NCBI RefSeq assembly: GCF_001017575.1
Contig: NZ_CP011372.1
Location: 806,001-870,000, forward strand
Direction of reading: 5' to 3'
DNA from: Campylobacter lari
GTDB lineage: Bacteria; Campylobacterota; Campylobacteria; Campylobacterales; Campylobacteraceae
DNA: 64,000 nucleotides
The notes under the pieces: model-generated
What the model was told of the DNA's origin: nothing
What the model saw: the letters and a program-made list of their open reading frames with translations, nothing else
Databases searched by the model: none
Position numbers and translations under genes: made by a program
In this document: positions 1 to 9,523 of the stretch, piece by piece
How the letters are laid out: each line of letters opens with the position of its first letter
How positions within the stretch are numbered: the stretch's first letter is position 1

Positions 1-1856
1 CAAACAAAGCTAGTAAGGAAATGATAGAAAGACTTGGTAAATATTTTGATAAAAGCATTACTTCAAAAATCACAGCAGGAACCTTTCATAGCACTGCTTA
101 TTCCCTACTTAAAGAGTTAAATCATGATATTATTTTAAAACCTGCAAGTGAGCTTAAAATTCTTTTACGTTCCATTTTTGAAAAACGTACTTTTCATCAT
201 CTAAGTGATACTAAACCTTATATGCCAAGTTATTTGTATGATGTGTATTCTTTATTTCAAAATACTAATGCAAATTTAGATGAATTTTATAATTGGTTTT
301 GTCAAAATTATGATGAACAAGCTGTTTATGCTGAAATTTATGAGGATATTTTAAAAGAATACGAAGAAGAAAAAGCACGTTTTAATTATGTGGATTTTAA
401 TGATTTATTGATCAAATTAAAACATGTTTTAGCTTCACATCATTTTGAATTTGATGAGATTTTAGTAGATGAGTACCAAGATACTAATACTTTACAAGGT
501 TCATTAATTGATGCTTTTAAAAGTAAAAGTTTATTTTGTGTGGGTGATTATGATCAAAGTATCTATGCTTTTAATGGGGCTGATATTTCTATTATAGGAA
601 GTTTTAAAGATAGATTTGTCGATGCAAATATTTTTACTTTAAATAAAAACTATCGTTCTAGTAAAAATATACTTGCACTAGCTAATAAAGTGATTTTAAA
701 CAATGAAAGATTATATCCTAAAGAATTAATTGTAACTAGGGAAGGAGATTTTAAAGCACCAAGTTTACTAACTTTCAATGAATTATTTGATCAATACTCT
801 ACCATAGCAAAAATAATCTTACAAAGCGGGGTTAATCTTGATGAAATTGCTGTTATTTTTAGAAACAATTCTAGTGCAGATGGAGTAGAAGTTGCCTTAA
901 GAGAACTTGGTATAGCAAGCAAAAGAAAAGGTGGGGGAAGCTTTTTTGAAAGCTTGGAAGTTAAAAACTTTTGCTCTATGCTTGCAATCGTGCTTAATCC
1001 AAAAGATATCATGGCTTTTATACACTTGCTTGAATACACCAAAGGAGTTGGTGGGGTTTTAGCAAAAGATATTTTTGATGCTTTATTAAAACTGGGGCAT
1101 TCTAGTTTGATTAAAGGCTTTTTAAATCCTGATAGTAGTGTGAGTTTAAAAAAATACAAAAAGCAAAGTTACCAACTAGGACTTTTTGATGATATTGAGG
1201 AGCTAGCCTTGCCTTCAAGGTTTAACTTAGAAAGTGAATTTAACACCCACCCTATTTTAAGCCTTCCTAAAATTAACGAGTTTTGTGCGAAAAATCTTGA
1301 AAAAATTTATCTTTTTATTAAAAAAGCAAGTGAGTGTAAAGTTTCAACTCAACTTGTAAATTTGATCTTAGAAAATGATTACTTTAAAGAAATTTGTGAT
1401 ATTTTAGCAACCAAAAGAGCGACTAATAAAAACTCCAATGTTGACTTAAATAAAAAAAGTGAAATTTTAGAAAAAATCAATGCAAAAATGTTTGTATTAA
1501 AAGAACTTGCTAAAAATTACAGTGATAATTATAAATATTATAATTTTCTTACTCTTGGCGCTAGTGAAATGAGTAGTGGTAGTGGGGTCAATCTTTTAAG
1601 CATACATGCTAGTAAGGGACTTGAGTTTGAGCTTGTATTTGTAATTGATCTTGCACAAGGAAGATTTCCTAATCAAAAACTCATGAGCATGGGTGGAAGT
1701 TTAGAAGAAGAAAGAAGACTTTTTTATGTAGCTGTAACTAGAGCTAAGGATACTTTATACTTAAGCTATGCAAAATATGACAAGATTAAAAAAAGCAATT
1801 ATCAACCTTCATGTTTTCTAATCGAAGCAGGTATGTGCAAAGAAGAACAAAAATAA
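1..1856 (+). CDS. UvrD/Rep/PcrA-family DNA helicase, 5' end cut by window
   Basis: Superfamily 1A 3'-5' ATP-dependent DNA helicase used in repair or replication restart. The reading frame is open from base 3 and already reads NKASKEM, which is motif Ia, so the Walker A part lies left of the window and the Met at 21 is internal. Visible motifs are VDEYQDTN (II), VGDYDQSIYAF (III), NYRSS (IV), SIHASKGLEFELVF (V) and EERRLFYVAVTRAK (VI). All are intact, so the enzyme should be active. It is followed by tpx, the order I recall around Cj0777 and Cj0779 in C. jejuni. Which of the UvrD, Rep or PcrA names applies cannot be decided from the fragment. Confidence 0.93.
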   Translation, partial: NKASKEMIERLGKYFDKSITSKITAGTFHSTAYSLLKELNHDIILKPASELKILLRSIFEKRTFHHLSDTKPYMPSYLYDVYSLFQNTNANLDEFYNWFCQNYDEQAVYAEIYEDILKEYEEEKARFNYVDFNDLLIKLKHVLASHHFEFDEILVDEYQDTNTLQGSLIDAFKSKSLFCVGDYDQSIYAFNGADISIIGSFKDRFVDANIFTLNKNYRSSKNILALANKVILNNERLYPKELIVTREGDFKAPSLLTFNELFDQYSTIAKIILQSGVNLDEIAVIFRNNSSADGVEVALRELGIASKRKGGGSFFESLEVKNFCSMLAIVLNPKDIMAFIHLLEYTKGVGGVLAKDIFDALLKLGHSSLIKGFLNPDSSVSLKKYKKQSYQLGLFDDIEELALPSRFNLESEFNTHPILSLPKINEFCAKNLEKIYLFIKKASECKVSTQLVNLILENDYFKEICDILATKRATNKNSNVDLNKKSEILEKINAKMFVLKELAKNYSDNYKYYNFLTLGASEMSSGSGVNLLSIHASKGLEFELVFVIDLAQGRFPNQKLMSMGGSLEEERRLFYVAVTRAKDTLYLSYAKYDKIKKSNYQPSCFLIEAGMCKEEQK

Positions 1857-1860
1857 GACT

Positions 1861-1890
1861 TTATTAATCTTTTTATATTATGATTAATAA
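1861..1890. repeat. Inverted repeat between helicase and tpx
   Basis: TTATTAATC at 1861-1869 is mirrored by GATTAATAA at 1882-1890, with a 12-nt AT-rich loop. It sits directly after the helicase stop and before the tpx ribosome site AAGGAG. It could be the helicase terminator or a regulator site for tpx; the sequence does not decide. Confidence 0.4.
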
Positions 1891-1910
1891 AAATCATTCA
1901 AGGAGAAAAA

Positions 1911-2435
1911 ATGAATAGTGTATTATTCAAAGGAAATAAAGTAAATTTAAAAGGAAATAACATCCAAGTTGGCGATATGGCTCCAAATATCACCTTAAAA
2001 GCTAAAGATCTTTCAGGTGTTGAAATTGCTCCAAAAGACAAAACTCAAATTATTATTAGCGTACCAAGCCTTGATACTCCAGTATGTGCAACTGAAGCTA
2101 GAGAATTTAACAAAAAAGCAGCAGCAAGCGGTGTAGAAGTAATCGTAGTTAGCATGGACTTACCATTTGCTATGGGTCGTTTTTGCTCAACTGAAGGTAT
2201 AGATAATTTAACTGTTGCAAGTGATTTTGTTTCTAAAGAATTTGGTGAAAAATATGGTGTTTTAATGGCTGATGGTCCACTTGAGGGAATTTTAGCTAGA
2301 GCAGTGTTTGTAGTTAAAGATGGTGTGGTTGCTTATAAAGAATTGGTAAATGAAGTAACAGAACTTCCAAATATGCAAGCTTTAGAAAGCTTCTTTGGTC
2401 AAAGTTGTGGATGTGGTGGTTGTGGTTGCCACTAA
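1911..2435 (+). CDS. tpx: Thiol peroxidase (Tpx, atypical 2-Cys peroxiredoxin)
   Basis: Reduces hydrogen peroxide and organic peroxides in the cytoplasm with thioredoxin as electron donor. The core motif VPSLDTPVCATEAREF holds the peroxidatic Cys, and the second Cys lies in GRFCSTEGI, the usual Tpx pair. The length of 174 aa is slightly above the usual 165-168 because of a C-terminal tail, SCGCGGCGCH, with four cysteines and a final His. The tail resembles a metal-binding cluster and is not needed for known Tpx chemistry. AAGGAG lies upstream of ATG. The gene is probably monocistronic, with a hairpin after the stop. Confidence 0.95.
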   Translation: MNSVLFKGNKVNLKGNNIQVGDMAPNITLKAKDLSGVEIAPKDKTQIIISVPSLDTPVCATEAREFNKKAAASGVEVIVVSMDLPFAMGRFCSTEGIDNLTVASDFVSKEFGEKYGVLMADGPLEGILARAVFVVKDGVVAYKELVNEVTELPNMQALESFFGQSCGCGGCGCH

Positions 2436-2438
2436 AAT

Positions 2439-2463
2439 TTAAAAGCCTTTTATAGGCTTTTAA
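2439..2463 (+). terminator. Rho-independent terminator of tpx
   Basis: Perfect 9-bp stem TTAAAAGCC / GGCTTTTAA with a 7-nt loop, starting three bases after the tpx stop. The T-run lies inside the stem rather than after it. Confidence 0.6.
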
Positions 2464-2474
2464 AACTTAAAAAT

Positions 2475-3080
2475 ATGGAAAATTTTCTTTCTCATTTTGA
2501 AATAGAAAAACAAGATCTCAAACTTATACAAGAGCACTTACAAATAATAAACATTGAAAAAGACTTTAAGGTCAATGATAAATGTTTAGGATTTATAAAA
2601 ATTTTAAAAGGCGAACTTAGAGCTTTTATTCTAACTCCAAATGCAAAAGAAATAACACTTTTTCACCTTAAAGAAAATGATGAATGCGTTATTTGCTCTG
2701 AGTGTAATATGGATGGTATATCTTATGATGTTTTTATACAAAGTACCCAAAATACAAGTATAGCCATCATCCCCTCATCAATTTTTCAAATTTTAAAAGA
2801 AAAATACCCAAAAATTAATAATTATGTTTTAAGTTTAATTACCAAGCGTTTTAATACCTTAATCAAAGTTTTAGAACAAGCTTTATTTATGCCTTTATCT
2901 TCTAGAATTTGTGATTTTTTAAAAGAAAATGCTAGTAATAATACTTTAAAAATTACCCATGAAGCTTTAGCTAATCACTTAGGAAGCGCTAGAGAAGCTG
3001 TTTCAAGAATTTTAAAAGAATTAGAAAAAGAAGGTAAAATCAAACTTGAAAGATCTAAAATAATACTAATTTCTTTGTAA
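2475..3080 (+). CDS. Crp/Fnr-family transcriptional regulator
   Basis: 201-aa regulator with an N-terminal cyclic-nucleotide-type beta barrel (about 1-115), a long dimer helix, and a C-terminal winged helix with the recognition region HLGSAREAVSRILKEL, which has the FNR-like E..SR contact pattern. Three cysteines (71, 74, 77; CVICSEC) sit in the sensor domain where redox-responsive family members carry Cys, so redox, iron-sulfur or nitric oxide sensing is possible. The small membrane protein downstream is probably a target or partner. I cannot say whether it is equivalent to C. jejuni NssR. Confidence 0.8.
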   Translation: MENFLSHFEIEKQDLKLIQEHLQIINIEKDFKVNDKCLGFIKILKGELRAFILTPNAKEITLFHLKENDECVICSECNMDGISYDVFIQSTQNTSIAIIPSSIFQILKEKYPKINNYVLSLITKRFNTLIKVLEQALFMPLSSRICDFLKENASNNTLKITHEALANHLGSAREAVSRILKELEKEGKIKLERSKIILISL

Positions 3081-3137
3081 CTTTATCACAGAAATACTTT
3101 TAAAATTTATTTATAATATCAACAAAAAGGAGAAATT

Positions 3138-3338
3138 ATGAGTAAATTAGAAAGAGTGCTAAGAATAGCTTTAGCCATAGTGGCATTTTCTTTAGGAGTT
3201 TATTTTTCAACTTGGTGGGGATTATTGGGTTTAATTCCTTTATTAACAGGTATTTTTGCTGTTTGTCCTATAAGAGTGCTTAGTGGAAAACAAGCTTGTC
3301 CACTTGGGGTTTGCCCTATTTCTAAAAAGAAAAATTAG
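3138..3338 (+). CDS. DUF2892 small membrane protein
   Basis: 66-aa protein with two membrane segments (about 8-25 and 27-45) and a C-terminal part carrying three cysteines ([15 protein letters not shown]). This matches the YgaP-type inner-membrane domain DUF2892. It has a clear AAAGGAG site and lies 57 bp after the Crp/Fnr regulator, behind its own TATAAT-like box near 3112. Function unknown; sulfur or redox linked in some bacteria. Its 3' end overlaps the convergent msrA by 17 bp. Confidence 0.75.
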   Translation: MSKLERVLRIALAIVAFSLGVYFSTWWGLLGLIPLLTGIFAVCPIRVLSGKQACPLGVCPISKKKN

Positions 3339-3840
3339 AATGATTTGCTAGTTTTTCTAGCTTTGGTGCGATGATAAATCTACAATAAGCTTGGCTGGGA
3401 TTATTTTTAAAATATTTTTGATGATAATCCTCAGCCTTATAAAATTTTTCTAATTTTAAAACTTGTGTAATTATAGTTTTAGTGTAATATTTTTGTACTT
3501 TTTGTAAAAAATCACTAATGATTTTTAATTCCTCATTAGTTTGATAAAAAATAACTGATCTATATTGCATCCCCTCATCAGCACCTTGTTTATCTAGGCT
3601 TGTTGGATCATGCATTTTGAGAAAAATTTCTAAAATTTTTTCTAATGAAATTTGTTTTTCATCATAAATTATCTTAGCTACTTCTATATTTCCATCACCA
3701 TTTATCACGCTTTCATAACTTGGATTTGGCTTACCACCACTATAACCTACTTCTGTATAAACTACGCCTTTAATTTCATCAAACACAGCTTGAGTACACC
3801 AAAAACAACCCGCACCTAAGATGATTTCTTTATTTGTCAT
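3322..3840 (-). CDS. msrA: Peptide methionine sulfoxide reductase MsrA
   Basis: Repairs oxidised methionine (S-sulfoxide) in proteins with thioredoxin. The active-site motif [12 protein letters not shown] is intact near the N-terminus, followed by the family signature [14 protein letters not shown] and the [16 protein letters not shown] segment. There is no signal peptide, so it is cytoplasmic. The length of 172 aa is normal for a single-domain MsrA. The start overlaps the end of hypA by 11 bp, so it is the last gene of the hyp transcription unit. That linkage of an oxidative-repair gene to nickel-enzyme maturation appears to be local. Confidence 0.95.
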   Translation of the reverse strand: MTNKEIILGAGCFWCTQAVFDEIKGVVYTEVGYSGGKPNPSYESVINGDGNIEVAKIIYDEKQISLEKILEIFLKMHDPTSLDKQGADEGMQYRSVIFYQTNEELKIISDFLQKVQKYYTKTIITQVLKLEKFYKAEDYHQKYFKNNPSQAYCRFIIAPKLEKLANHSNFSF

Positions 3841-4195
3841 TGTTTTCTAAATCCTCGTTTTCTTTTAAAACAAGTTGCATAAGATAAAGTTCTTCTCCAT
3901 CTATGATTTTTAAATCTTTATCTTCGCATTTTGGGCACCAAAAGATATTATTTTCAAGCACTCCACTAAAATGGCATTTTTGACACTCAACTACTACTTC
4001 TTGAATATGCATAATAAATTTAGCATTCTTACACAAAGGACTATTTTCTTTAAAAGTTTCAAAGCTTCTTTGCAAAAGTGGAGGCTCAACCCCACTTAAG
4101 CGCCCTATTTTAACATGCACTTCTTCAATAATTTTTCCTTGAGCGTATTCTTCGCAAAGCTCTAGCAAAGATTCTGTAATACTTAACTCATGCAT
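3830..4195 (-). CDS. hypA: Hydrogenase/urease nickel insertion protein HypA
   Basis: Delivers nickel to the hydrogenase large subunit together with HypB. The ATG at 4195 is chosen because it gives MHELSITE, in which His2 is the nickel ligand of all HypA proteins; a TTG two codons upstream would bury it. The zinc site is CQKC (around residue 74) and CPKC (around 90). The start overlaps the hypE stop by one base (TAATG), so translation is probably coupled. Confidence 0.95.
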   Translation of the reverse strand: MHELSITESLLELCEEYAQGKIIEEVHVKIGRLSGVEPPLLQRSFETFKENSPLCKNAKFIMHIQEVVVECQKCHFSGVLENNIFWCPKCEDKDLKIIDGEELYLMQLVLKENEDLENNDK

Positions 4196-5166
4196 TAGCA
4201 AATTCTTGGTAAAAGTTCGCCTTTTGGAGCTTCTAAAATACGTTTTGCTCCATAAGCATTTTCTAAAACCACTCTTGCTTTTTCATTAGCTGTGATTTCA
4301 CCTATAATGGCCGCATTAGCATTAAATTGTTTTAAAATTTCTAATGCTTTTTGCTTATCTTTTTTATCTACACAAATAATAAAAGTTCCTTCATTTGCAA
4401 GCTCATAAGGCTCATACCCAAAAAGCTCACAAACCCCTAAAACTTCATCACAAACTGGAATTTTTTCTTCATATATTAAAAGCTCTAAATTACTTAATTT
4501 AGCCCATTCATTTAAAACCGCACTAAGCCCACCGCGCGTAGCATCACGCATTGCTTTTATAGAAATATCTGCATTTAAAAGTGCTAAAACTTCATCTTTT
4601 AAACTTTTGCAATCACTTTGGATATTTGCCTCTAAATTATTTCTTTCAACCAAAACCGCACAACCATGAGCTCCAATATCCCTTGAAACTAATATACTAC
4701 AACCACTTTTTAAGTCTTTGGTGTTGATTTTTTGTATATTTTTACCTATACATGAAGTGTTAATATATATCTCATCGCCTTTATTTTTAGGAACAACTTT
4801 AGTATCCCCGCAAACTAGTTTTACTCCTGCTTTATCGCATTCTTCTTTTATAGATTTTAGTATAATTTTTAACTTTTCTACCTCAAAACCCTCTTCTAAA
4901 ATCAAAGCTAGTGATAAATATAGCGGTTTTGCTCCCACCATTAATACATCATTTACGCTACCACAAACTGCTAATTTTCCTATATTTATATCTTTTAAAA
5001 AGATAGGATTTAGTACAAAAGAATCGGTGCTAAAAGCCAAATCATCTAAAATAGCAGCGTCATTTGCTTCTTTTAAAACATCATTTTCAAAAATAGAAAA
5101 AATTTCACTTATCAAAGCATTCATTTCTTCGCCACCACCACCGTGGGCTAAAGTAATTTGTTTCAT
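4195..5166 (-). CDS. hypE: Hydrogenase maturation protein HypE
   Basis: Dehydrates the thiocarboxamide on its C-terminal Cys to a thiocyanate, the source of the two CN ligands of the NiFe centre. Seen: the AIRS/PurM-like N-terminus ITLAHGGGGEEMN, ATP-binding CGDTKV, and the diagnostic C-terminus PRIC with the acceptor Cys last. The ATG at 5166 is preferred over an upstream TTG because the family starts just before HGGGG. It lies one base after the hypD stop. 323 aa, about the usual size. Confidence 0.96.
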   Translation of the reverse strand: MKQITLAHGGGGEEMNALISEIFSIFENDVLKEANDAAILDDLAFSTDSFVLNPIFLKDINIGKLAVCGSVNDVLMVGAKPLYLSLALILEEGFEVEKLKIILKSIKEECDKAGVKLVCGDTKVVPKNKGDEIYINTSCIGKNIQKINTKDLKSGCSILVSRDIGAHGCAVLVERNNLEANIQSDCKSLKDEVLALLNADISIKAMRDATRGGLSAVLNEWAKLSNLELLIYEEKIPVCDEVLGVCELFGYEPYELANEGTFIICVDKKDKQKALEILKQFNANAAIIGEITANEKARVVLENAYGAKRILEAPKGELLPRIC

Positions 5167-5167
5167 T

Positions 5168-6259
5168 TTATGCCTTATCTTGATAGTATTTATAATAAGC
5201 CGCACAAGCTCCTTCACTAGAAACCATACAGCTACCTATGGGATTTTTTGGAGTACAAGCTTTTGCAAATACCTTGCAATCATAAGGCTTAGCTAAGCCT
5301 CTTAAAATTTGACCACAAATACAAGCTTTGCTTTCATCTTTACTTTGCACTTTACAATCAAACACTTTGCTAGCATCTAAGTGTGCAAATTCATCTTTTA
5401 AACAAAGCCCACCATTTACAATCACTCCAAGACCTCTAAATTCAAAATCACAAGGTTTAAAGTATTTTTCCACCAAAGACTTAGCTTTTAAATTTCCCTC
5501 TTTGCTAACTACTCTGTGATATTCATTATAAACTTCAAAAGTATTTGCATTCATTTGCTCTACTATATTTAACACGCTAAGCATTATATCAACCGGTTCA
5601 AATCCACTTACTGCTATAGGTGTTTGGTATTTTTTAGCAATAGGTTCATAAATGTTTGATCCTGTGATGACACTTACATGAGAAGGTCCTAAAAAGGCGT
5701 CAATTTTTACATTTTCATCTTGCATGATAGCTTCTACTGCGGGTGGAACCAAAACATGATTGATATGAAAAAATAAATTTTTTAAATTTAAAGCCATGCT
5801 TTTTTCTATAATCACTCCACTCATAGGTGTAGTTGTCTCAAAACCTATGGCAAAAAAGATTATATTTTTTTCAGGGTTTTTTAAAGCTATATCTATCACA
5901 TCCAAAGGTGTATAAAGCGCTCTAACATCAGCTCCTTTAGCTCTAAGGTCAATTAAGCTTTCATAACTTCCTGGCACTTTAAGCATATCGCCTAATACAC
6001 AAAAGATAGTATTTGGCATACTTGCAAGCTTTAAAGCCACATCAATACGCTCTCTTGGCATAACACACACAGGACAGCCTGGGCCATGAACAAAATTAAT
6101 TTCTTTGGGTAATAAATCAGGCAAACCAAATTTCATAATACTATGCGTATGTCCACCACAAATTTCCATGATATTAATAGGCTTAGTAATTTTAGAAGCA
6201 ATAAGTTCTTTTAGGGCTAAAATTCTTTCTTTATCTCTAAAATCATTAATTAAATCCAT
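5168..6259 (-). CDS. hypD: Hydrogenase maturation protein HypD
   Basis: Iron-sulfur scaffold that, with HypC, assembles the Fe(CN)2CO unit of NiFe hydrogenases. The family motifs are present: MEICGGHTHSI, HGPGCPVCVMP, GFETTTPMS, and the C-terminal cysteine set (CICGQILRGL, CKVFAKACTPKNPIGSCMVS) that holds the 4Fe-4S cluster. 363 aa is standard. The N-terminus overlaps hypC by 14 bp, consistent with the HypC-HypD complex being made from one message. Confidence 0.97.
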   Translation of the reverse strand: MDLINDFRDKERILALKELIASKITKPINIMEICGGHTHSIMKFGLPDLLPKEINFVHGPGCPVCVMPRERIDVALKLASMPNTIFCVLGDMLKVPGSYESLIDLRAKGADVRALYTPLDVIDIALKNPEKNIIFFAIGFETTTPMSGVIIEKSMALNLKNLFFHINHVLVPPAVEAIMQDENVKIDAFLGPSHVSVITGSNIYEPIAKKYQTPIAVSGFEPVDIMLSVLNIVEQMNANTFEVYNEYHRVVSKEGNLKAKSLVEKYFKPCDFEFRGLGVIVNGGLCLKDEFAHLDASKVFDCKVQSKDESKACICGQILRGLAKPYDCKVFAKACTPKNPIGSCMVSSEGACAAYYKYYQDKA

Positions 6260-6527
6260 TTTTTAGCCCCATATCGCCTTCATTTTCATCAATTTGTCCA
6301 TTTTGCATTTTCTCTGCTATATCAGTATAAATTTTTAAACTCTCTTGCGCAGCTTGAGTGTCGATTTTTTCCATAGCAAAACCTACATGTATAAGCACAT
6401 AATCACCTACTTTTAAAGGCTCACTTATTAAATCCAAACTTACTCTTCTTTTAACCCCTAAAGTTTCTACTATGGCTGAATTTAGCTCATCAATTTCTAA
6501 AATTTTAGAAGGTATAGAAAGACACAT
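6246..6527 (-). CDS. hypC: Hydrogenase maturation chaperone HypC
   Basis: Small HypC/HupF chaperone that carries the iron unit and binds the hydrogenase large-subunit precursor. It begins MCLSIPSKI, in which Cys2 is the essential iron or substrate ligand, followed by the beta-barrel motif DYVLIHVGFAMEKID. At 93 aa it is typical. Overlaps hypB by one base and hypD by 14. Confidence 0.96.
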   Translation of the reverse strand: MCLSIPSKILEIDELNSAIVETLGVKRRVSLDLISEPLKVGDYVLIHVGFAMEKIDTQAAQESLKIYTDIAEKMQNGQIDENEGDMGLKNGFN

Positions 6528-7261
6528 TAGTTAAGCTCCTTTTTCATTTTTAGATAATTTATCCAAAGATCAAATCCTGTTTTTGTTTTGCTATCTAAAA
6601 TCATAATATCTATTTTAGGATTTAGCCTTTTAGCAGCCATAGAAGCTGCTTTAAAATCAAAGTCAAAATGCTGAGCTAAATCAGCTTTAGTAATGACTAA
6701 TAAATCAGCCTTTCTAAACATCACTGGATATTTTTCTACCTTATCGCTACCTTCTGTTACTGAAAGTAAAACTACATTTAAATGCTCGCCCAAATCATAA
6801 CTTGCAGGACATACTAAATTTCCTACATTTTCAACAAAAACTATATCAAGTTCGCTAAGTTTAAAATGATGTAAAGCTTCATGCACCATAAAAGCATCTA
6901 AATGACAAGTTTGTCCTGTGGTGATTTGATGAGCTAAGCCTCCTGCTTTAATAATGCGATTTGCATCATTGTTAGTTTCTAAATCCCCTTCAACCACGGC
7001 TATTTTTAAATCATCTTTTAAAGTTTTTATAGTTTCTTCTAAAAGCGTTGTTTTACCGCTTCCTGGAGAACTCATTAGATTAATACAAAGAGTATTATAC
7101 TCATTAAAATGCTCTCTATTATGAGCTGCTTGATGATCATTTTTTGATAAAATTTTACTAATAACATTAATAGTTTTTTCATCTTTTAAAGCCGGATTTT
7201 CATGATGGTGATCATGATGATGTTCATGTCCATTAATAGAACAGCCGCAATCTTTACACAT
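6527..7261 (-). CDS. hypB: Hydrogenase nickel incorporation GTPase HypB
   Basis: GTPase that hands nickel to the hydrogenase large subunit. The N-terminus MCKDCGC is the high-affinity CxxCGC nickel site. It is followed by a short His-rich stretch (GHEHHHDHHHEN) for nickel storage. The GTPase core has P-loop SSPGSGKTTL, the switch region EGDLETNNDANRI, the metal site GQTCHLDA, and TKADL. 244 aa. Starts 63 bp after hypF with AAAGGA upstream, then overlaps hypC. Confidence 0.97.
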   Translation of the reverse strand: MCKDCGCSINGHEHHHDHHHENPALKDEKTINVISKILSKNDHQAAHNREHFNEYNTLCINLMSSPGSGKTTLLEETIKTLKDDLKIAVVEGDLETNNDANRIIKAGGLAHQITTGQTCHLDAFMVHEALHHFKLSELDIVFVENVGNLVCPASYDLGEHLNVVLLSVTEGSDKVEKYPVMFRKADLLVITKADLAQHFDFDFKAASMAAKRLNPKIDIMILDSKTKTGFDLWINYLKMKKELN

Positions 7262-7324
7262 AATCTTTCCTTTATATTTTTATTTTATTGTATATAAAAA
7301 AGTATTAAAAAAATATGAGTTTTA

Positions 7325-9523
7325 TTAAGTTTTTAAAGATAAATAATGTACAAGTTGTCCAAGTGCAATAGAACTATCATTGCAAGGAAATTGCAAAGAA
7401 GTTTTATAAGCAAATTTTTTTCGATCTAAAATTTCAAGTAAGGTTTTGTTTTGAAATACTCCGCCACACAAAAGCACTTCTTCTTTAAAATCTTTTGAAT
7501 ATTCTATAATTAAATTTGCAATGCCATTAAGCAAACCTGTGCTAATTTTAACCTTATCTTTATCTTCTAAAGCTTGTAAAAAAGCATTTTTAAAGTAAAT
7601 TTCTTTTTCTTTGATATCAAATTTGTAACTATAATCAAGATTTTTATCATAATATTTTTCCATCAAAAGTCCAATTTGCGCTTCATAATCAAGCCTTTGT
7701 ATATCAAAAGCAAAAGCGCCAAAAGCATCAATAATCCTACCAAGAGAACTTGTATATAAAGAGCTTTGAGTGTGAATTTTTTTAAGATTGTTTAATTTTA
7801 CTTGAGAAAATTTAGCTAAAAACTCGCTAGCTTTGCTTTCTAAATTAAAATCAAAAATCAAAGCTAAAGCTAAATTTGCGATATTTTTAATATCTGCATT
7901 AATTAGTTTGAAATTTTTAAAATGATTTAGCCTTTCATAGCTTTTTAAACTCGCTCTAAAAATCTCCCCACCCCAAATTTTTCCATCATCCCCATAACCC
8001 GTTCCATCAAAAACAAAGGCCAAAACATCATTTTTGTAAATTTTGTGTTCAAATAAACAAGCACACAAATGTGCATAGTGATGTTGCACACGAAAATTTT
8101 TATAATCTCTAAATTCTTTTACATAGTTAAATTGTGGGTGTTTATCACTTAAAATATGATCAAAATTTAGTTTATAAGAGTTTTGAAAGAAAGTTAAAAT
8201 TTTAAAAAATCTCTCTTGTATGTCTAAACTTTTCATATCGCCTATATAAGGAGAAATAAAAATTTGATTTTTAAAAAAACATGCAAATTCATTTTTTAGC
8301 TCACTTCCTAGAGCTAGAATATTTTCTTTTACATTAAAAATACCTGCTGTGTTGATATAAAGTGGGTTAAGGCCTCTTGAAGTCCTTAAAAACATTACTT
8401 CTTTATCAATAACTTGAGCAATACTATCATCGCTTGAATTGTGTATTGCTCTATCATAATCAAGATAAAAATCAAATACATCACTAAGTTGTTCTAAGAG
8501 TTTTGTTTCTTCATAAATAATGCTTTGTGAGCTTAAATTAGCACTTGTTGCAATGATAGGTTTTTTAAAATGCTCAAAAAGCATTAAATGTGTTCCCATA
8601 TAAGCTAACATAATACCTATTTTATTAGTATCTGGCGCTAAGCTTTTATGGATATTTTTGCTATTTAAAATAACTATGGGTTTTAAATTTGAAGTTAAAA
8701 GTTTTGCCTCGGCCTCATTGATAAAAGCTAATTCCTGAGCCATTTTAAGATCTTTTACCATAATAGCAAAAGGCTTTTTAGGGCGATTTTTACGTATTCT
8801 AAGTTCATTTATAGCATTTTCATTTGTGCTATCACAAATTAAATGAAACCCACCCATACCTTTAAAAGCTATGATTTTACCTTCTTCTAAAAGCTTTGCA
8901 AGCAAGATAAAAGCTTTTTCATCTTTGGCTAAAATATTTTGATTTTTATCTTTTAAAAAGATAGTAATTTTACATTTTGGACATGAAAGTGGTTGAGCAT
9001 GAAAGCGACGATTAGCGGGATCTTCATATTCACTTTGACAAAAAGAACACATTTTAAACTCATCCATAGTCGTATTAGCTCTATCATATGGGAGTTTTTT
9101 TATAATAGAAAATCTTGGTCCACAATTTGTGCAAGTGATGAAAGGGTATTTAAAACGTGGATTTTTCTCATCATAAAATTCATTATAGCAATCCCCACAA
9201 AGAGCAAAATCACTCAAAATCGGACTAAATTTTTCACTATCTTTTGAAGTACTTATGCTAAATTCATTATAAGTTTTTTGAAGTTTTTTATAAGAAAAAT
9301 TAAAATCATCTATCCTAGCTAAAGGTGGTAAATTAGTAAAAAGTTTTTCTTTAAAAATTTCTAATTCAACATTGTTACACTCAAGGATTATAACAACACC
9401 TAAGCTATTATTATAAACTTCACCTTTTAAATTAAGCTCTTTAGCTATATTAAAAACAAAAGGACGAAAGCCAACGCCTTGCACTAGCCCTTTAATATGA
9501 ATTTCATATCCAAAGTGGGACAT
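7325..9523 (-). CDS. hypF: Carbamoyltransferase HypF
   Basis: Makes the carbamoyl group that becomes the CN ligands of NiFe hydrogenase. Domains in order: acylphosphatase (IKGLVQGVGFRPFVF), two zinc fingers (CGDCYNEF..CTNCGPRFS; CSFCQSEY..CPKCKI), YrdC-like adenylation domain (AFKGMGGFHLICDS), and Kae1-like carbamoyltransferase (HHYAHLCACLFEH metal site; LLCGGVFQNK). About 732 aa, near the usual 740-760. GTG at 9526 or ATG at 9523 could start it; both lie inside the 3' end of the upstream gene, so translation is coupled. Confidence 0.96.
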   Translation of the reverse strand: MSHFGYEIHIKGLVQGVGFRPFVFNIAKELNLKGEVYNNSLGVVIILECNNVELEIFKEKLFTNLPPLARIDDFNFSYKKLQKTYNEFSISTSKDSEKFSPILSDFALCGDCYNEFYDEKNPRFKYPFITCTNCGPRFSIIKKLPYDRANTTMDEFKMCSFCQSEYEDPANRRFHAQPLSCPKCKITIFLKDKNQNILAKDEKAFILLAKLLEEGKIIAFKGMGGFHLICDSTNENAINELRIRKNRPKKPFAIMVKDLKMAQELAFINEAEAKLLTSNLKPIVILNSKNIHKSLAPDTNKIGIMLAYMGTHLMLFEHFKKPIIATSANLSSQSIIYEETKLLEQLSDVFDFYLDYDRAIHNSSDDSIAQVIDKEVMFLRTSRGLNPLYINTAGIFNVKENILALGSELKNEFACFFKNQIFISPYIGDMKSLDIQERFFKILTFFQNSYKLNFDHILSDKHPQFNYVKEFRDYKNFRVQHHYAHLCACLFEHKIYKNDVLAFVFDGTGYGDDGKIWGGEIFRASLKSYERLNHFKNFKLINADIKNIANLALALIFDFNLESKASEFLAKFSQVKLNNLKKIHTQSSLYTSSLGRIIDAFGAFAFDIQRLDYEAQIGLLMEKYYDKNLDYSYKFDIKEKEIYFKNAFLQALEDKDKVKISTGLLNGIANLIIEYSKDFKEEVLLCGGVFQNKTLLEILDRKKFAYKTSLQFPCNDSSIALGQLVHYLSLKT

